Source: RBG-16-64-13 sp963718375 (GTDB lineage Bacteria; Actinomycetota; Thermoleophilia; RBG-16-64-13). Taken from it: a stretch of 64,000 nt of DNA. Shown here one piece after another: positions 45,337 through 53,807 of this stretch; within the stretch, counting starts at the first letter, position 1; every line of letters starts with the position of its first letter. The translations under genes and the position numbers were made by a program. Under the pieces are notes generated by a model. It ran no database searches. It saw nothing but the letters and a program-made list of their open reading frames with translations, and was not told where the DNA came from. The stretch spans positions 930,001 to 994,000 of the forward strand of contig CAVQZD010000005.1 of assembly GCA_963718375.1 (NCBI GenBank). The letters are read 5' to 3'.

Positions 45337-46109
45337 ACGGGGGCCGGGACTATGAGGTCACGCCTTCGGCAGGTGCAGACACCTACCTGACGCGGCTCCT
45401 GGGAGCCGAAGCTGCGATAAGAGCCGTCTTCTTTCTTCATTCGGCGCAGGACGAAGAGGGCAGACAGCGCGTCTCCGTGTTTGTCGGCAGCCAGCAGGTC
45501 GGATACCTGAAGCCGGACATCGAGGATGGGATTCTGGCTGCCGTCAGAGCGTGCGAGATGCACGAGGCCGCGGTCCGCGCACGAGGAAGCTTCGCGATCT
45601 CCTGGGACCAGCCTGGCAAGGTGAGCATAACTGTCGACCTCTCCGATCCCGAACACCTGCTGTCCTCTCCTTTGTCGGACCAGGAGCCGGCGAGGGTGTT
45701 GGAGCCGGAGACCCCAGAGGACGCAGCCCCCTCGCTGTCGGCATCGTTCGAAGAAGCGGCGGCGTTGATGGACCTGGGCGACTTCCCAGATGCGACGCCG
45801 CAGCCCAAGAGCTCCACAGTCGAACTGGAGAGTTCGGTGACTCCCGGTGCGTCCGAGGGATGGAACGGAGACTACCCTGACTGGCCGCCCCCCGCGATAA
45901 AGCCCCTATCTCAAGCCGCGCCCACCTCCCTGGGCGACGCGCCGCGGGCGCCGGCGCCCGCGCCCGCGCAAGAAGCGCCGCAAGCCCAAGCTTACGAGCC
46001 CGACTCACGGGTCGCCCAGCCTGGCTGGTTGGCGTCAAGGACCCCACGCTCGGCCGAGCCCGACGCTCCGGGTGAGTATCCGGACACACCGTCCCACCGC
46101 ACGAGCTAG
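45312..46109 (+). CDS. Paralogue of the preceding VGYL-domain protein, without membrane helix
   Basis: 265 residues; its ATG lies 25 bases inside the end of the previous gene, after the same GCGAGAGG leader. Residues 1-115 align with the neighbour (ILLNGG, VFVGSQQVGYLKPDIEDGILAAVRAC, VRARGSF). The rest is acidic and Pro-rich and contains QPGWLASRTP near the end, but there is no transmembrane helix. Tandem duplication is clear. Confidence 0.62.
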   Translation: MEKTAILLNGGRDYEVTPSAGADTYLTRLLGAEAAIRAVFFLHSAQDEEGRQRVSVFVGSQQVGYLKPDIEDGILAAVRACEMHEAAVRARGSFAISWDQPGKVSITVDLSDPEHLLSSPLSDQEPARVLEPETPEDAAPSLSASFEEAAALMDLGDFPDATPQPKSSTVELESSVTPGASEGWNGDYPDWPPPAIKPLSQAAPTSLGDAPRAPAPAPAQEAPQAQAYEPDSRVAQPGWLASRTPRSAEPDAPGEYPDTPSHRTS

Positions 46110-46211
46110 CACAGCCACCACATCCCTTCCGTGCTTCCTACAAGACCGTTCTGGGTATAGGAACGGAGTCCGCACAAGGTGTTCGTACCAGATCAAGGGA
46201 AAGGATCTGCT

Positions 46212-46616
46212 ATGGGACTCATGAAGGACTTCAAAGACATGAAGAACGTGGTCGCCGCGGCTCCGGAGATGGTCGATGAGGCGCAGAAGATGGCGGCCAA
46301 CTCTCAAGCGATGGCCGCTCAACAGCAACAGGCCGCAGCCGCGATGATGGCACAGCAACAGCAGGCCGCGGCCGCAGTTCCCGCTACCGGCCCGGACTTC
46401 GAGCCCATCGACGGCGTCACCCTCGAGCAATTCGCCGAAGTGGCCAAAGGGCTGGCCGAATACAATTACGATCAGAACATGGCCCCCCAGGTCGCCGGCA
46501 TGAAAGGCATCTCCGCCGACGCGTGGCAGACCGCCTCGGCCGCCTGGAACGACCGGATCAAGGCGAATCCCGCCGTGGCCCAGCGCTTCAACGCTCTGTA
46601 TACAGGACGTGCGTGA
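46212..46616 (+). CDS. Small Gln/Ala-rich protein
   Basis: 134 residues from ATG 46212 (AAAGGATC upstream). The N-terminal half is helical and Met/Gln/Ala-rich (MAAQQQQAAAAMMAQQQQ). The C-terminal half has GVTLEQFAEVAKGLAEYNYD and WNDRIKANPAVAQRFNALY, a compact helical domain seen in actinobacterial hypothetical proteins. There is no signal peptide. Its stop overlaps the next start as TGATG, so the two proteins probably act together. Confidence 0.6.
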   Translation: MGLMKDFKDMKNVVAAAPEMVDEAQKMAANSQAMAAQQQQAAAAMMAQQQQAAAAVPATGPDFEPIDGVTLEQFAEVAKGLAEYNYDQNMAPQVAGMKGISADAWQTASAAWNDRIKANPAVAQRFNALYTGRA

Positions 46617-47011
46617 TGGGTTTCCTGGGCGATATCAACAAGCTCAACAAGCAGGCCAAGGAGCTGAACAAGGACTGGGATCCTGGGGCACAGATGCAGG
46701 ACGCCATGGCGCAGATGCGGGCGGCCAACCAATCGATGGCCGACGCGACCCAGGCCATGACCGATGGAGTCCCGGGTACGGCGCAGGTGGTGGCAGTGGG
46801 CCCGAGCACCGGCATGATGAACATGAACCCGATGATGCAGGTCGACCTGCTGGTGACGGCGCAGAGCGGCATGCCTCGTCCGGTGTCCAAGCAGCTTGTC
46901 GTGCCCATGCAGCATCTGGCGCGGCTCCAGGTAGGCGCTACCCTACCGGTCATGGTCAGCCAGTCTGATCCTAACGGTGTGGCCGTGATGTGGGACGCGC
47001 CGCAGGCGTGA
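46616..47011 (+). CDS. Hypothetical protein partnered with the upstream gene
   Basis: 131 residues, ATG 46616 overlapping the previous stop. The N-terminal helix MGFLGDINKLNKQAKEL is followed by a Met-rich stretch and a beta domain (AQVVAVGPSTGMMNMNPMMQVDLLV...PVSKQLVVPMQHLARLQVGATLPVMV). The second half may be a small beta barrel. The family is not recognised; it is conserved in phase with its neighbours. Confidence 0.58.
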   Translation: MGFLGDINKLNKQAKELNKDWDPGAQMQDAMAQMRAANQSMADATQAMTDGVPGTAQVVAVGPSTGMMNMNPMMQVDLLVTAQSGMPRPVSKQLVVPMQHLARLQVGATLPVMVSQSDPNGVAVMWDAPQA

Positions 47012-47012
47012 G

Positions 47013-48533
47013 TTGGACGAGGAGAAGCCACCTGCCAAGCCCCGGCGCTTGGCACGCTTCGTCCTCTGGACGGGTCTAGGCCCGCTCCTAGCGCTGCTGG
47101 TCGCGGCAGTTGGCTTCTATCTCTGGTACAGCGCTGAGGTGCGCTCCTCCAACGAGCGTGTAGACCCGGAGGTCATTGCAGCTCTCGAGGAGCGTGCCGC
47201 GGACTTGTCTACCTCCGCGGCCAACCTGTGGCAGTCCACCACCTCCGTCGCGTCTACGACCACCGTCACCACCCCACCCGCCCCGGACAGCATAAATCTG
47301 GTCTTGCTCGGTTCCGACACCCGCTCCGTCGATGGTAAGGGAGGCCGCTCTGACACCATCATCCTGGTGCACATCGACCCGACGAACGACTATCTCTCAA
47401 TGCTTTCGATACCACGTGACCTGCGCGTCAAGATACCGGGGCACGGCTACAACAAGATAAACGCCGCCTATGCCTACGGGGGCGCAGCTTTGCTGATCCG
47501 CACTATCCAATCCAGCCTGGGCATAGAACTGCAGCACTACGCAGAGACAGACTTCACCGGTTTCAAGACGATCACCGACGCGCTGGGCGGCGTCTATATG
47601 GACGTAGACCGCACCTATGATGACGGCAAGATCCAGCTCCAGCCCGGCTATCAGCTCCTGGGTGGCCAGGATGCGCTCCGCTTCTGTCGTTCGCGCCACG
47701 ACAAGAACATCGACTTCGGTCGCATGCAGCGACAGCAGAGGTTCATCTCCGCCGTCCGCGAGCAGGCAATGGGATGGAATCTCGCCTTGAAGCTGCCCTC
47801 TCTGCTCGATTCCGTCTTCGCGAGCGTAGACACCGATCTCTCGGCAAACGAGATACTGAAACTCGCCTGGTGGGGGGTGAGGTTGGATGGGAGCCGCATG
47901 AAGATGGCCACTCTCGTGACCTCCACGGGCACGATCAAGGGCGTCTCATACGTCCTGGCGACGGACTCCGAGCTCGCTCAGGCGGCCGCAGACTTCCTTA
48001 CGCCGCCCGCCGGCGAACCAGGCGAGACCGCGGACGAGTCACCACAAGTGATGCTCGCCTCAGCAGAGAGGCTGCTCTCCGACTCCAGCGGCGAGATCCA
48101 GGGCGAAGACGCCTGGGGCGAGCTCGCAGGGGCCGCCGGATTCCCGCTACTCCGCCCCACCTATATACCGCCCAAATGCCAGTATGCGTATCAGCGTAGC
48201 TACGCAATCCAAGTGGACGGCAAGTGGATTCCGGCCGTCAAAGTAGGGTATCGCTTGTCCACCAAGGACCAGTATCTGGGCGTGGGAGCGACCACCTGGC
48301 TGGATGCCCCCTTGGCAAGCTCCGGCAAGGGAGTCATCCATGATGGTATTTTGTTCACTATCGTGGGCAGCAACGCCAAGACCGACCACATATGGTGGGT
48401 GAAGGACGAGGTCCTCTATTGGGTCACAAACACTCTCATGTATGAACTCACGCGCGAGGAACTTCTGGCAGTGGCCATCTCCAGCGTCCCTGCGCCCGCG
48501 ACCCAAGCGGTCGAGTCGGCGAGGTCAGAATGA
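47013..48533 (+). CDS. LytR-CpsA-Psr (LCP) family wall-polymer transferase
   Basis: A 506-residue protein started at TTG 47013 just after the preceding stop. One transmembrane helix lies at about 15-37, then a Thr/Ser linker. The LCP domain (about 95-250) has LLGSDTRS, GGRSDTIIL, SIPRDLRVKIPG, KINAAYAYGG and FCRSRHDKNIDFGRMQRQQ. The conserved Arg and Asp residues bind the polyprenyl pyrophosphate. Family enzymes attach teichoic-acid-like or other glycopolymers to peptidoglycan outside the membrane. About 200 extra C-terminal residues are unrecognised. The next gene starts within its end. Confidence 0.88.
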   Translation: MDEEKPPAKPRRLARFVLWTGLGPLLALLVAAVGFYLWYSAEVRSSNERVDPEVIAALEERAADLSTSAANLWQSTTSVASTTTVTTPPAPDSINLVLLGSDTRSVDGKGGRSDTIILVHIDPTNDYLSMLSIPRDLRVKIPGHGYNKINAAYAYGGAALLIRTIQSSLGIELQHYAETDFTGFKTITDALGGVYMDVDRTYDDGKIQLQPGYQLLGGQDALRFCRSRHDKNIDFGRMQRQQRFISAVREQAMGWNLALKLPSLLDSVFASVDTDLSANEILKLAWWGVRLDGSRMKMATLVTSTGTIKGVSYVLATDSELAQAAADFLTPPAGEPGETADESPQVMLASAERLLSDSSGEIQGEDAWGELAGAAGFPLLRPTYIPPKCQYAYQRSYAIQVDGKWIPAVKVGYRLSTKDQYLGVGATTWLDAPLASSGKGVIHDGILFTIVGSNAKTDHIWWVKDEVLYWVTNTLMYELTREELLAVAISSVPAPATQAVESARSE

Positions 48534-48943
48534 GCCGGTCACCAGAGACCGGTCTTGAACTGAACGTGCTCCCTGACGATCTGGCGGTAAGCCGCCTGCC
48601 GGCGCGTTCTGGGCTGCCCGCCTGGGCCTCCCCGGGCAAGGGCACGGCTCGCGGGCCACTCACCTCTGTCTCCTGGACCGACGAGGAGACGACAGTAGTG
48701 TGTCCCTCGGCCCTTGTCCCCGCGGACATCACCGCCGATAGGGGTTGGCGGGCGCTCAAGGTCGAGGGGACGCTGGACCTGAGTCTCGTCGGCATCCTGG
48801 CTTCGCTTGCTGAGCCGCTGGCTCAGGCCGGAGTCGCGGTGTTTGCGGTCTCCGTTTATGACACAGACTATTTGCTGGTCAGAGAGACCGCCCTGGAGAC
48901 GGCGGTCGGCGCCCTCGAGGCCGCGGGTCACACAGTCAACTAA
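48530..48943 (+). CDS. ACT-domain protein
   Basis: 137 residues, ATG overlapping the LCP stop. The order LELNVLPDDLAVSRLP...GPLTSVSWTDEETTVVCPSALVP...ALKVEGTLDLSLVGILASLAEPLAQAGVAVFAVSVYDTDYLLV matches the double-ACT (ACT_7) family that includes amino-acid sensors. It is a soluble small-molecule-binding protein; the ligand is unknown. Confidence 0.78.
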   Translation: MSRSPETGLELNVLPDDLAVSRLPARSGLPAWASPGKGTARGPLTSVSWTDEETTVVCPSALVPADITADRGWRALKVEGTLDLSLVGILASLAEPLAQAGVAVFAVSVYDTDYLLVRETALETAVGALEAAGHTVN

Positions 48944-48947
48944 GAAT

Positions 48948-48965
48948 CGGGGCCGCTCTGCCCCG
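48948..48965 (+). terminator. Possible terminator after the envelope operon
   Basis: CGGGGC / GCCCCG forms a 6-bp GC stem with a 6-nt loop right after the ACT gene stop, followed by CTTCT. The U-tract is poor. Confidence 0.35.
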
Positions 48966-48998
48966 CTTCTGCCCCGCTGCCGCGCCCGCTGGTGCTCC

Positions 48999-49856
48999 TC
49001 AGGCACTCTGCTTCACGAACGTCCCTTCATCGAGTTCGCGCCAGGCCTGATCGAGTTCGTCACGCGTGTTCATGACTATAGGCCCCCGCCAGGCTACCGG
49101 CTCGTGGAGCGGCTTGCCCGCCACGAGTAGAAACCGGGCTCCCGCATCGCCCGCCGTGGCCAAGAACACTTCGCCACCACCCAGCAGCACCAGCACGCCC
49201 CGGTCGGCCTCGATGGTCTCCTGCGCCTCACCGAACCGAGCCGAACCGGAGAAGAGGTAGGAGAAGACCGTCTGCGCGGACGGTGTCGCGTGAGTCCAGG
49301 TCCCACCGGGGTCGAGAGTCACGTCCACGTAAAGCGGGTCGACTGTGATGTCGCGCACCGGACCGACTGTGTCTCTCACTTCGCCGGCTATGACCCGTAT
49401 GCGCGCCCCCGCCTCCTCGACCACGGGTATCCCGGCCGACTCGATACCCTGATACCTCGGGTCACGCATCTTGTGCGCGGCCGTGAGATTGGCCCACAAC
49501 TGGAAGCCACCCATTCGTCCGCTTTCGACCCCGCGTGGCATCTCCTGGTGGATGATGCCGCTGCCCGCCGTCATCCACTGCACGTCTCCGGCGCAGATGG
49601 TGCCACTGTTGCCCATGGAGTCGGCGTGGTCGCACTCCCCTTCGAGCATGTAAGTGATGGTCTCGATGCCTCTGTGGGGATGCCAGGGAAAGCCGGCCTC
49701 GTAGTCGGCGGGATGCTCGCCGCGGAAGTCATCCAGCATGAGGAACGGGTCGAACAGAGCCTCGTCGCCATGACCGAACGCCCGTCGCAGTCGCACGCCC
49801 GCCCCTTCCAGCGTGGGGACCGATGCTCTCACCATCCGAACCTCGCGCACACTCAT
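48999..49856 (-). CDS. Pirin family protein
   Basis: A 285-residue bicupin. ATG 49856 has AGGAGGTG upstream. The N-terminal cupin carries the metal site (FPWHPHRGIETITYMLEG...HADSMGNSG...GIIHQEMP). The C-terminal cupin (TWTHATPSAQTVFSYLFSG) lacks metal ligands, as usual. Bacterial pirins include quercetinases and redox-linked regulators; which one cannot be told here. It is a single gene, divergent from rmuC. Confidence 0.9.
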   Translation of the reverse strand: MSVREVRMVRASVPTLEGAGVRLRRAFGHGDEALFDPFLMLDDFRGEHPADYEAGFPWHPHRGIETITYMLEGECDHADSMGNSGTICAGDVQWMTAGSGIIHQEMPRGVESGRMGGFQLWANLTAAHKMRDPRYQGIESAGIPVVEEAGARIRVIAGEVRDTVGPVRDITVDPLYVDVTLDPGGTWTHATPSAQTVFSYLFSGSARFGEAQETIEADRGVLVLLGGGEVFLATAGDAGARFLLVAGKPLHEPVAWRGPIVMNTRDELDQAWRELDEGTFVKQSA

Positions 49857-49961
49857 CGAGGCACCTCCTGCACAGTCTCGCGCGCACTTCTCGAATCACT
49901 GTCCGAACCCTCAGGTAGCATTTCCCCGTTGACATGGCCCGCAAAACGGAGGAGGTGACTC

Positions 49962-50951
49962 GTGGATGCGACAGCAGTGATCCTGGTAATACTGGTGGTG
50001 CTGGTCGCCATGCTCGGCGTCTTCACGGTGATCACCGTGCTCAGCATGACGCGGCTCCGGTCACAGGTGGGCGCCGTGACCGAGCGACTGCCTGACTCGC
50101 AGGAGTTCGCTTCACTCGCCCAGCGCATCTGGGAGTCCGAGCAGCACAACCGCGCCTCCTACGCCCAGATATCCCATACGCTGGGTGGTCTGGCCGTCGC
50201 CACCCAACAGATGGTGGACGTGGGCAACAAGGTAGCCGGCCTGGAGGATCTCTTGCGGCCCCCCAAGCTCAGGGGCGGCATGGGCGAGACTCTGCTCGCG
50301 GAGCTGCTGGCTCAGATACTGCCCGCGAAGGCCTACAGCCTGCAGCACCGCTTCAAATCTGGCGAGCGGGTGGACGCGGTCATCCGTCTGGGCGACTCGC
50401 TGGTGCCGGTGGACGCCAAGTTCCCCCTGGAGTCTTTCCGTAGGCTGACCGCCATCAATGATGAAGCCGAAGCCGCCAGGGCCCGCAAGGAGTTCATGAG
50501 GGCCGTGAAGACCCACATCGACCAGATAGCCTGGAAGTACATCTTGCCTGACGAGCACACCTACGACTTCGCGCTCATGTACATCCCCGCCGAGAACGTC
50601 TATTACGAGACCATCCTCAAGGACGATCGCGAGGACGGACTCTTTCCGTTCGCGCTGGAGAAGCGCGTCATCCCCGTGAGCCCGAACTCCTTCTACGCCT
50701 ATCTACAGGTGGTCATCCACGGACTCAAGGGCCTGCAGATCGAGGAGCGGGCCCGCGAGATCATGGATCACCTCAACCGTCTGCGTGTGGACGAGGACAA
50801 GTTCAGGCAGGAGTTCGACATCCTCGGCAGTCACCTGCAGAACGCCCGCAAGAAGTACGAGGACGCTCAGCGCAGGCTGGACCACTTCGAAGACAAACTA
50901 GTGACCACTGAGCATATGGACGACCCGCCCGGGCTGGCTCCCGGCTGCTGA
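49962..50951 (+). CDS. rmuC: RmuC-family DNA recombination protein
   Basis: 329 residues from GTG 49962 (GGAGGAGGTG upstream). An N-terminal transmembrane helix (about 5-27) and a coiled coil come before the RmuC nuclease-like core: GGMGETLLAELLAQILP, YSLQHRFKSGERVDAVIRLGDSLVPVDAKFPLESF, and a late VSPNSFYAYLQVV. The Asp...Asp-x-Lys pattern (DAVI, VDAKF) is PD-(D/E)XK-like. Family members limit DNA inversion at repeats. The length is short but complete. Confidence 0.88.
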   Translation: MDATAVILVILVVLVAMLGVFTVITVLSMTRLRSQVGAVTERLPDSQEFASLAQRIWESEQHNRASYAQISHTLGGLAVATQQMVDVGNKVAGLEDLLRPPKLRGGMGETLLAELLAQILPAKAYSLQHRFKSGERVDAVIRLGDSLVPVDAKFPLESFRRLTAINDEAEAARARKEFMRAVKTHIDQIAWKYILPDEHTYDFALMYIPAENVYYETILKDDREDGLFPFALEKRVIPVSPNSFYAYLQVVIHGLKGLQIEERAREIMDHLNRLRVDEDKFRQEFDILGSHLQNARKKYEDAQRRLDHFEDKLVTTEHMDDPPGLAPGC

Positions 50952-50956
50952 CAAGG

Positions 50957-51895
50957 TCATTCGGCCTGTCCGCCACCATTCGCGCTGCCGCCACTCCCCG
51001 CGGGGCCGGACGGTTGCCCGCTTCCACTCCCGCCGCTGCCAGTGGAGCCACCGGGTTCTGCACCGCCGCCGCCACCCGTGCCTCCGGTCGTGTCGGTCGT
51101 ATCCGTGGTACCGCCCTGGTCCTGGGTACCGCCGCCCGTGCCTCCGCCGGTACTGCCTTGAGATCCCAGGCTGCCGGCGAGGTCTTCGACGGCTTGGCCG
51201 AGCTCGGCGCTTGTGTTGTCTCCGGACGCCATCTCGCGCAACTGCTTGGCCGTATTGCCCAACTCCTCGGACGTCTGCGGGTTCTGGTACCTGAGAGCGG
51301 ACTGAGCCGCGACTCGCAGAGCCTCCGCGGCCGCGCGCAGGCCTTCGTCTCCGTCGGCCGACTCCGCGACGGCGTCACTGGCCAGAGCGAGCCCTTCCTG
51401 GAACCGACCCCTCTCTACCAGTTGACTGGCTTCGTTCAGCCGTTCCCTTACACCGCCGTCACCGATGCCCGCTTTCTCCAAGGCAAGGTCGGTGCCGTAC
51501 AGGGTATCCCCGGGCACCGCTCCGTTGGCCGCGTACGCGAATCCCCCGAAGCCGGCGAGCGCAACGACCACGGCCCCAGCGACCCCGGCCAAGCGCACGA
51601 CGAGGCGTCGCCGCCGCGCGCGACTGCGCGCCAAAGTACTACCGGCGGCGTTCGCCTGAGTCGCCGCGGGCTTCGCGGGCGCCGGAGGCACCTGCTTGGC
51701 GGCCTCGGTCGCAAACAGCCGCACTTGTTCCTCTGTGGGAGCGCCGTCACCCATACGGCTGATCGCCGCGACTATCGAGGGGAGTTCTCCGAGATGCTCA
51801 GCCGCTGCGCCAGGACCATCGAGTAGACGCTCGACATCCGCCCGGTTGACCGCCTCACCTGCTCTTTTGGACTTAGATCTCATCATCCTCTTCAC
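50957..51895 (-). CDS. ECF-sigma-linked membrane protein with PGDTLYG (DUF5667-like) domain
   Basis: About 312 residues; GTG 51895 is chosen because it closely follows GGTGGT and lies just after the sigma gene, but ATG 51886/51883 are possible. The first ~95 residues are cytoplasmic and could bind sigma. One transmembrane helix follows at about 100-120, then GAVPGDTLYGTDLALEKAGIGDGG, the hallmark of actinobacterial DUF5667 proteins. A helical region and a long Gly/Thr/Ser/Gln-rich tail end the protein. It probably acts as partner or anti-sigma factor of the upstream ECF gene. A paralogue of the PGDTLYG part lies at 52651. Confidence 0.72.
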   Translation of the reverse strand: MKRMMRSKSKRAGEAVNRADVERLLDGPGAAAEHLGELPSIVAAISRMGDGAPTEEQVRLFATEAAKQVPPAPAKPAATQANAAGSTLARSRARRRRLVVRLAGVAGAVVVALAGFGGFAYAANGAVPGDTLYGTDLALEKAGIGDGGVRERLNEASQLVERGRFQEGLALASDAVAESADGDEGLRAAAEALRVAAQSALRYQNPQTSEELGNTAKQLREMASGDNTSAELGQAVEDLAGSLGSQGSTGGGTGGGTQDQGGTTDTTDTTGGTGGGGGAEPGGSTGSGGSGSGQPSGPAGSGGSANGGGQAE

Positions 51896-51960
51896 CGCAC
51901 CACCCCGAGGTGCCGGACTCCATTCCACCACCACAGATATCGCTCAGACGCTCGATAGTG

Positions 51961-52506
51961 TTACTCATCGCCCTTCATTATCTCCTGGAGAGTGAGCAGG
52001 CCCCGATGCTGCAGAGCCCTCACCGCTCCCGGTCGGCGGCCCAGGATCTCACCGGTCTGCTCAGCGCTCAGTCCACCGATGATGCGCAAGGCCAGCACCG
52101 CACGCTGGTCCTCGGTGAGATGCTCGAATGCCGCGAGCACCTCGGCGGTGGCTATGCGGTCCAAGGCCTCCTCCTCCACGTCTCCCCCCTGGATGTCTCG
52201 CATGGGCTCTTCGAGGGGGGTCGATCGGGGACGGCTGCCCGCGGCACGCCACGAATCGATCAAGCGCCGATGAGCTATGACGAAGACCCAAGAGCGGAAC
52301 CCGTCCTCGTCCCCCTCGAACGCCTGGATGTCGCGCGCCACCTGCAGGAAGGTCTCGCTGGCCAGGTCCTCCGCATCCAGAGCTCCCCGGGCCCTGAAGT
52401 AACCGCGGACAGCTCCGGCCAGATCACGATACAGGTCAGCCCAGGCCCATTCCGCGCCGCACTTGGCTGCCATCAACACCTTCGAGAAATCGGGACCTAG
52501 GACCAT
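51961..52506 (-). CDS. ECF-type RNA polymerase sigma factor
   Basis: 181 residues. Region 2 is ALYRDLAG-like (WADLYRDLAGAVRGYFRARG...AEDLASETFLQVAR) and region 4 is LTEDQRAVLALRIIGGLSAEQTGEILGRRPGAVRALQHRGL. The linker between regions is short, as in group 4 sigma factors. ATG 52506 has GGAGG only three bases away, an unusually tight spacing. It forms a unit with the DUF5667-like gene that follows. Confidence 0.88.
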   Translation of the reverse strand: MVLGPDFSKVLMAAKCGAEWAWADLYRDLAGAVRGYFRARGALDAEDLASETFLQVARDIQAFEGDEDGFRSWVFVIAHRRLIDSWRAAGSRPRSTPLEEPMRDIQGGDVEEEALDRIATAEVLAAFEHLTEDQRAVLALRIIGGLSAEQTGEILGRRPGAVRALQHRGLLTLQEIMKGDE

Positions 52507-52567
52507 GCTCCTCCGTCTGGCCCGGGGACGTCACTCCTGCGCCCGTCGTCGCTCATGATACGCAGAA

Positions 52568-52593
52568 GCCACAGCCGCCGAAACGACTGTGGC
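52568..52593 (-). terminator. Hairpin downstream of the TQDQT-repeat gene
   Basis: GCCACAG / CTGTGGC forms a perfect 7-bp stem with a 12-nt loop. On the minus strand it is followed by TTCTGCGTAT. It lies 58 bases beyond the stop of the gene ending at 52651 and upstream of the ECF sigma gene, which would separate the two transcripts. Confidence 0.4.
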
Positions 52594-52650
52594 CCTGCTT
52601 GGCGCGAGGGTCTGGCTGCGATGACGCTCCCAGACTGCGGGGACAAGGCG

Positions 52651-53226
52651 TCAGTTAGCGCCTTTGTTCCCTTCGCCGGCCTGGTTCTGGTAGGTGGCAC
52701 CGGTCTGCAACTGGGTCGAATCCTGGGTGCAGGTCGAATCCTGGGTGCAGGTCTGATCCTGGGTCCGAGTCTGGTCCTGGGTCCGAGTCTGGTCCCGGGT
52801 CCGAGTCTGGTCCCGGGTCTGGATCTGATCCTGGGTGCAGGTCTGGTCCTGGGTGCAGGTCTGGTCCTGAGTCTGAGTGCGAAGCTGACTCTGGGTCTGG
52901 ATCTGGTCTGCTATACCGTCTATCGGCGCGCCGTTGGCCTGACCTTCGTTGCCGACACGCGCCTGGTTCTGCAAGGTCAGGGCCGCTTGGTTCGGGCCCT
53001 CTTCAACGTCGCCTCGCTGCGCCGACTTGGCTGCTTCTTGCGCTCTCTCCTGGACTCCGCCGTCGCCAAGGCCGACGCTCTCCATGGCGCAATCCAGACC
53101 GTAGAGGGTGTCGCCGGGGGCAGCATTGTCGGCTGCGAAACCGACACCTGTCAGGCCACCGGTGGCTACGACAGCCGAGGCGATGACCGCGGCAAGTTTG
53201 GTGCTCAAGATCGTTGACAGAATCAT
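52651..53226 (-). CDS. Exported PGDTLYG protein with Thr-Gln-Asp-Gln repeats
   Basis: 191 residues, ATG 53226 with GGAGG upstream. A signal peptide or membrane helix (about 8-30, ending near FAA) is followed by DNAAPGDTLYGLDCAMESVGLGDGG, paralogous to the protein at 50957. A soluble stretch leads to about 13 copies of a six-residue unit of type TQDQT(C/R), encoded by 18-bp DNA repeats (about 52720-52890). Several repeats contain Cys. The end is YQNQAGEGNKG. A polar, disulfide-capable surface stalk is one reading; function unknown. Confidence 0.68.
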   Translation of the reverse strand: MILSTILSTKLAAVIASAVVATGGLTGVGFAADNAAPGDTLYGLDCAMESVGLGDGGVQERAQEAAKSAQRGDVEEGPNQAALTLQNQARVGNEGQANGAPIDGIADQIQTQSQLRTQTQDQTCTQDQTCTQDQIQTRDQTRTRDQTRTQDQTRTQDQTCTQDSTCTQDSTQLQTGATYQNQAGEGNKGAN

Positions 53227-53419
53227 TTGTGAACCTCCGAATCGTGTGTTGCCTACGTGCCGGTTATCGCGGCCTGCGCACGGAGTGTTACGCGGCGGCT
53301 CTGCGGACCGGCCGTGCTAGACCACCTCACTGACCCATGGGGGCAAGCGGGGGTTGTCATGTCAACGGCCGAACATGACGATAGAATGGTTGTCGGCCAC
53401 CCCACAGAACGGAGGCACT

Positions 53420-53680
53420 ATGGAAGTGGAAGCACCAAGCGCAATCGCTCGCGTCGCCGTCTACGTAGGTGATTTCCGTCTAGAGGGCGACCTGCACGTG
53501 GGGACAGAGGTCGGAGGTCGGCAGCGGCGGATCTCGGACGCTCTCAATGGCGAGAGCCCATTCATCGTCCTCACCGATGTTGCCATGACCGAGACGAACT
53601 TCATCGCAGAAGACGCCGATCGCCACGAGACCATCATCGTCCGCAAGGGCGAGATAAAGTTCGCGATCCCGCTGGACTGA
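53420..53680 (+). CDS. Small conserved beta-rich protein (DUF6812-like)
   Basis: 86 residues from ATG 53420 (GGAGG five bases upstream). It reads ARVAVYVGDFRLEGDLHVGTEVGGRQRRISDALNGESPFIVLTDV...FIAEDADRHETIIVRKGEIKFAIP, a single small beta domain. Similar proteins of unknown function occur in Actinobacteria. No signal peptide. Bases 53227-53419 separate it from the divergent repeat gene and hold nothing clear. Confidence 0.55.
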   Translation: MEVEAPSAIARVAVYVGDFRLEGDLHVGTEVGGRQRRISDALNGESPFIVLTDVAMTETNFIAEDADRHETIIVRKGEIKFAIPLD

Positions 53681-53692
53681 CTTAGGGAGAGA

Positions 53693-53807
53693 TCACTCCG
53701 CTCCGCCCATCTTATTGACCCGCAGCAGCCGGGCATTCACCGCCACGATCATCGTGCTCATGGACATCAGCGCGGCCCCCACTGCCGGGTCCAGGCCGAA
53801 CCTGGAG
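53693..53807 (-). pseudogene. C-terminal remnant of a metal P-type ATPase
   Basis: The minus strand encodes FGLDPAVGAALMSMSTMIVAVNARLLR followed by a short tail and stop at 53693-53695. This matches the last transmembrane helix of Cu/Zn/Cd P-type ATPases (compare ILLDPMYAAAAMALSSVSVLSNSLRLRR in the intact gene at 56076). The rest of the gene is absent, with the DUF1232 gene directly upstream. It is not a copy of the intact gene's end, so it is a different, lost pump. Confidence 0.65.
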
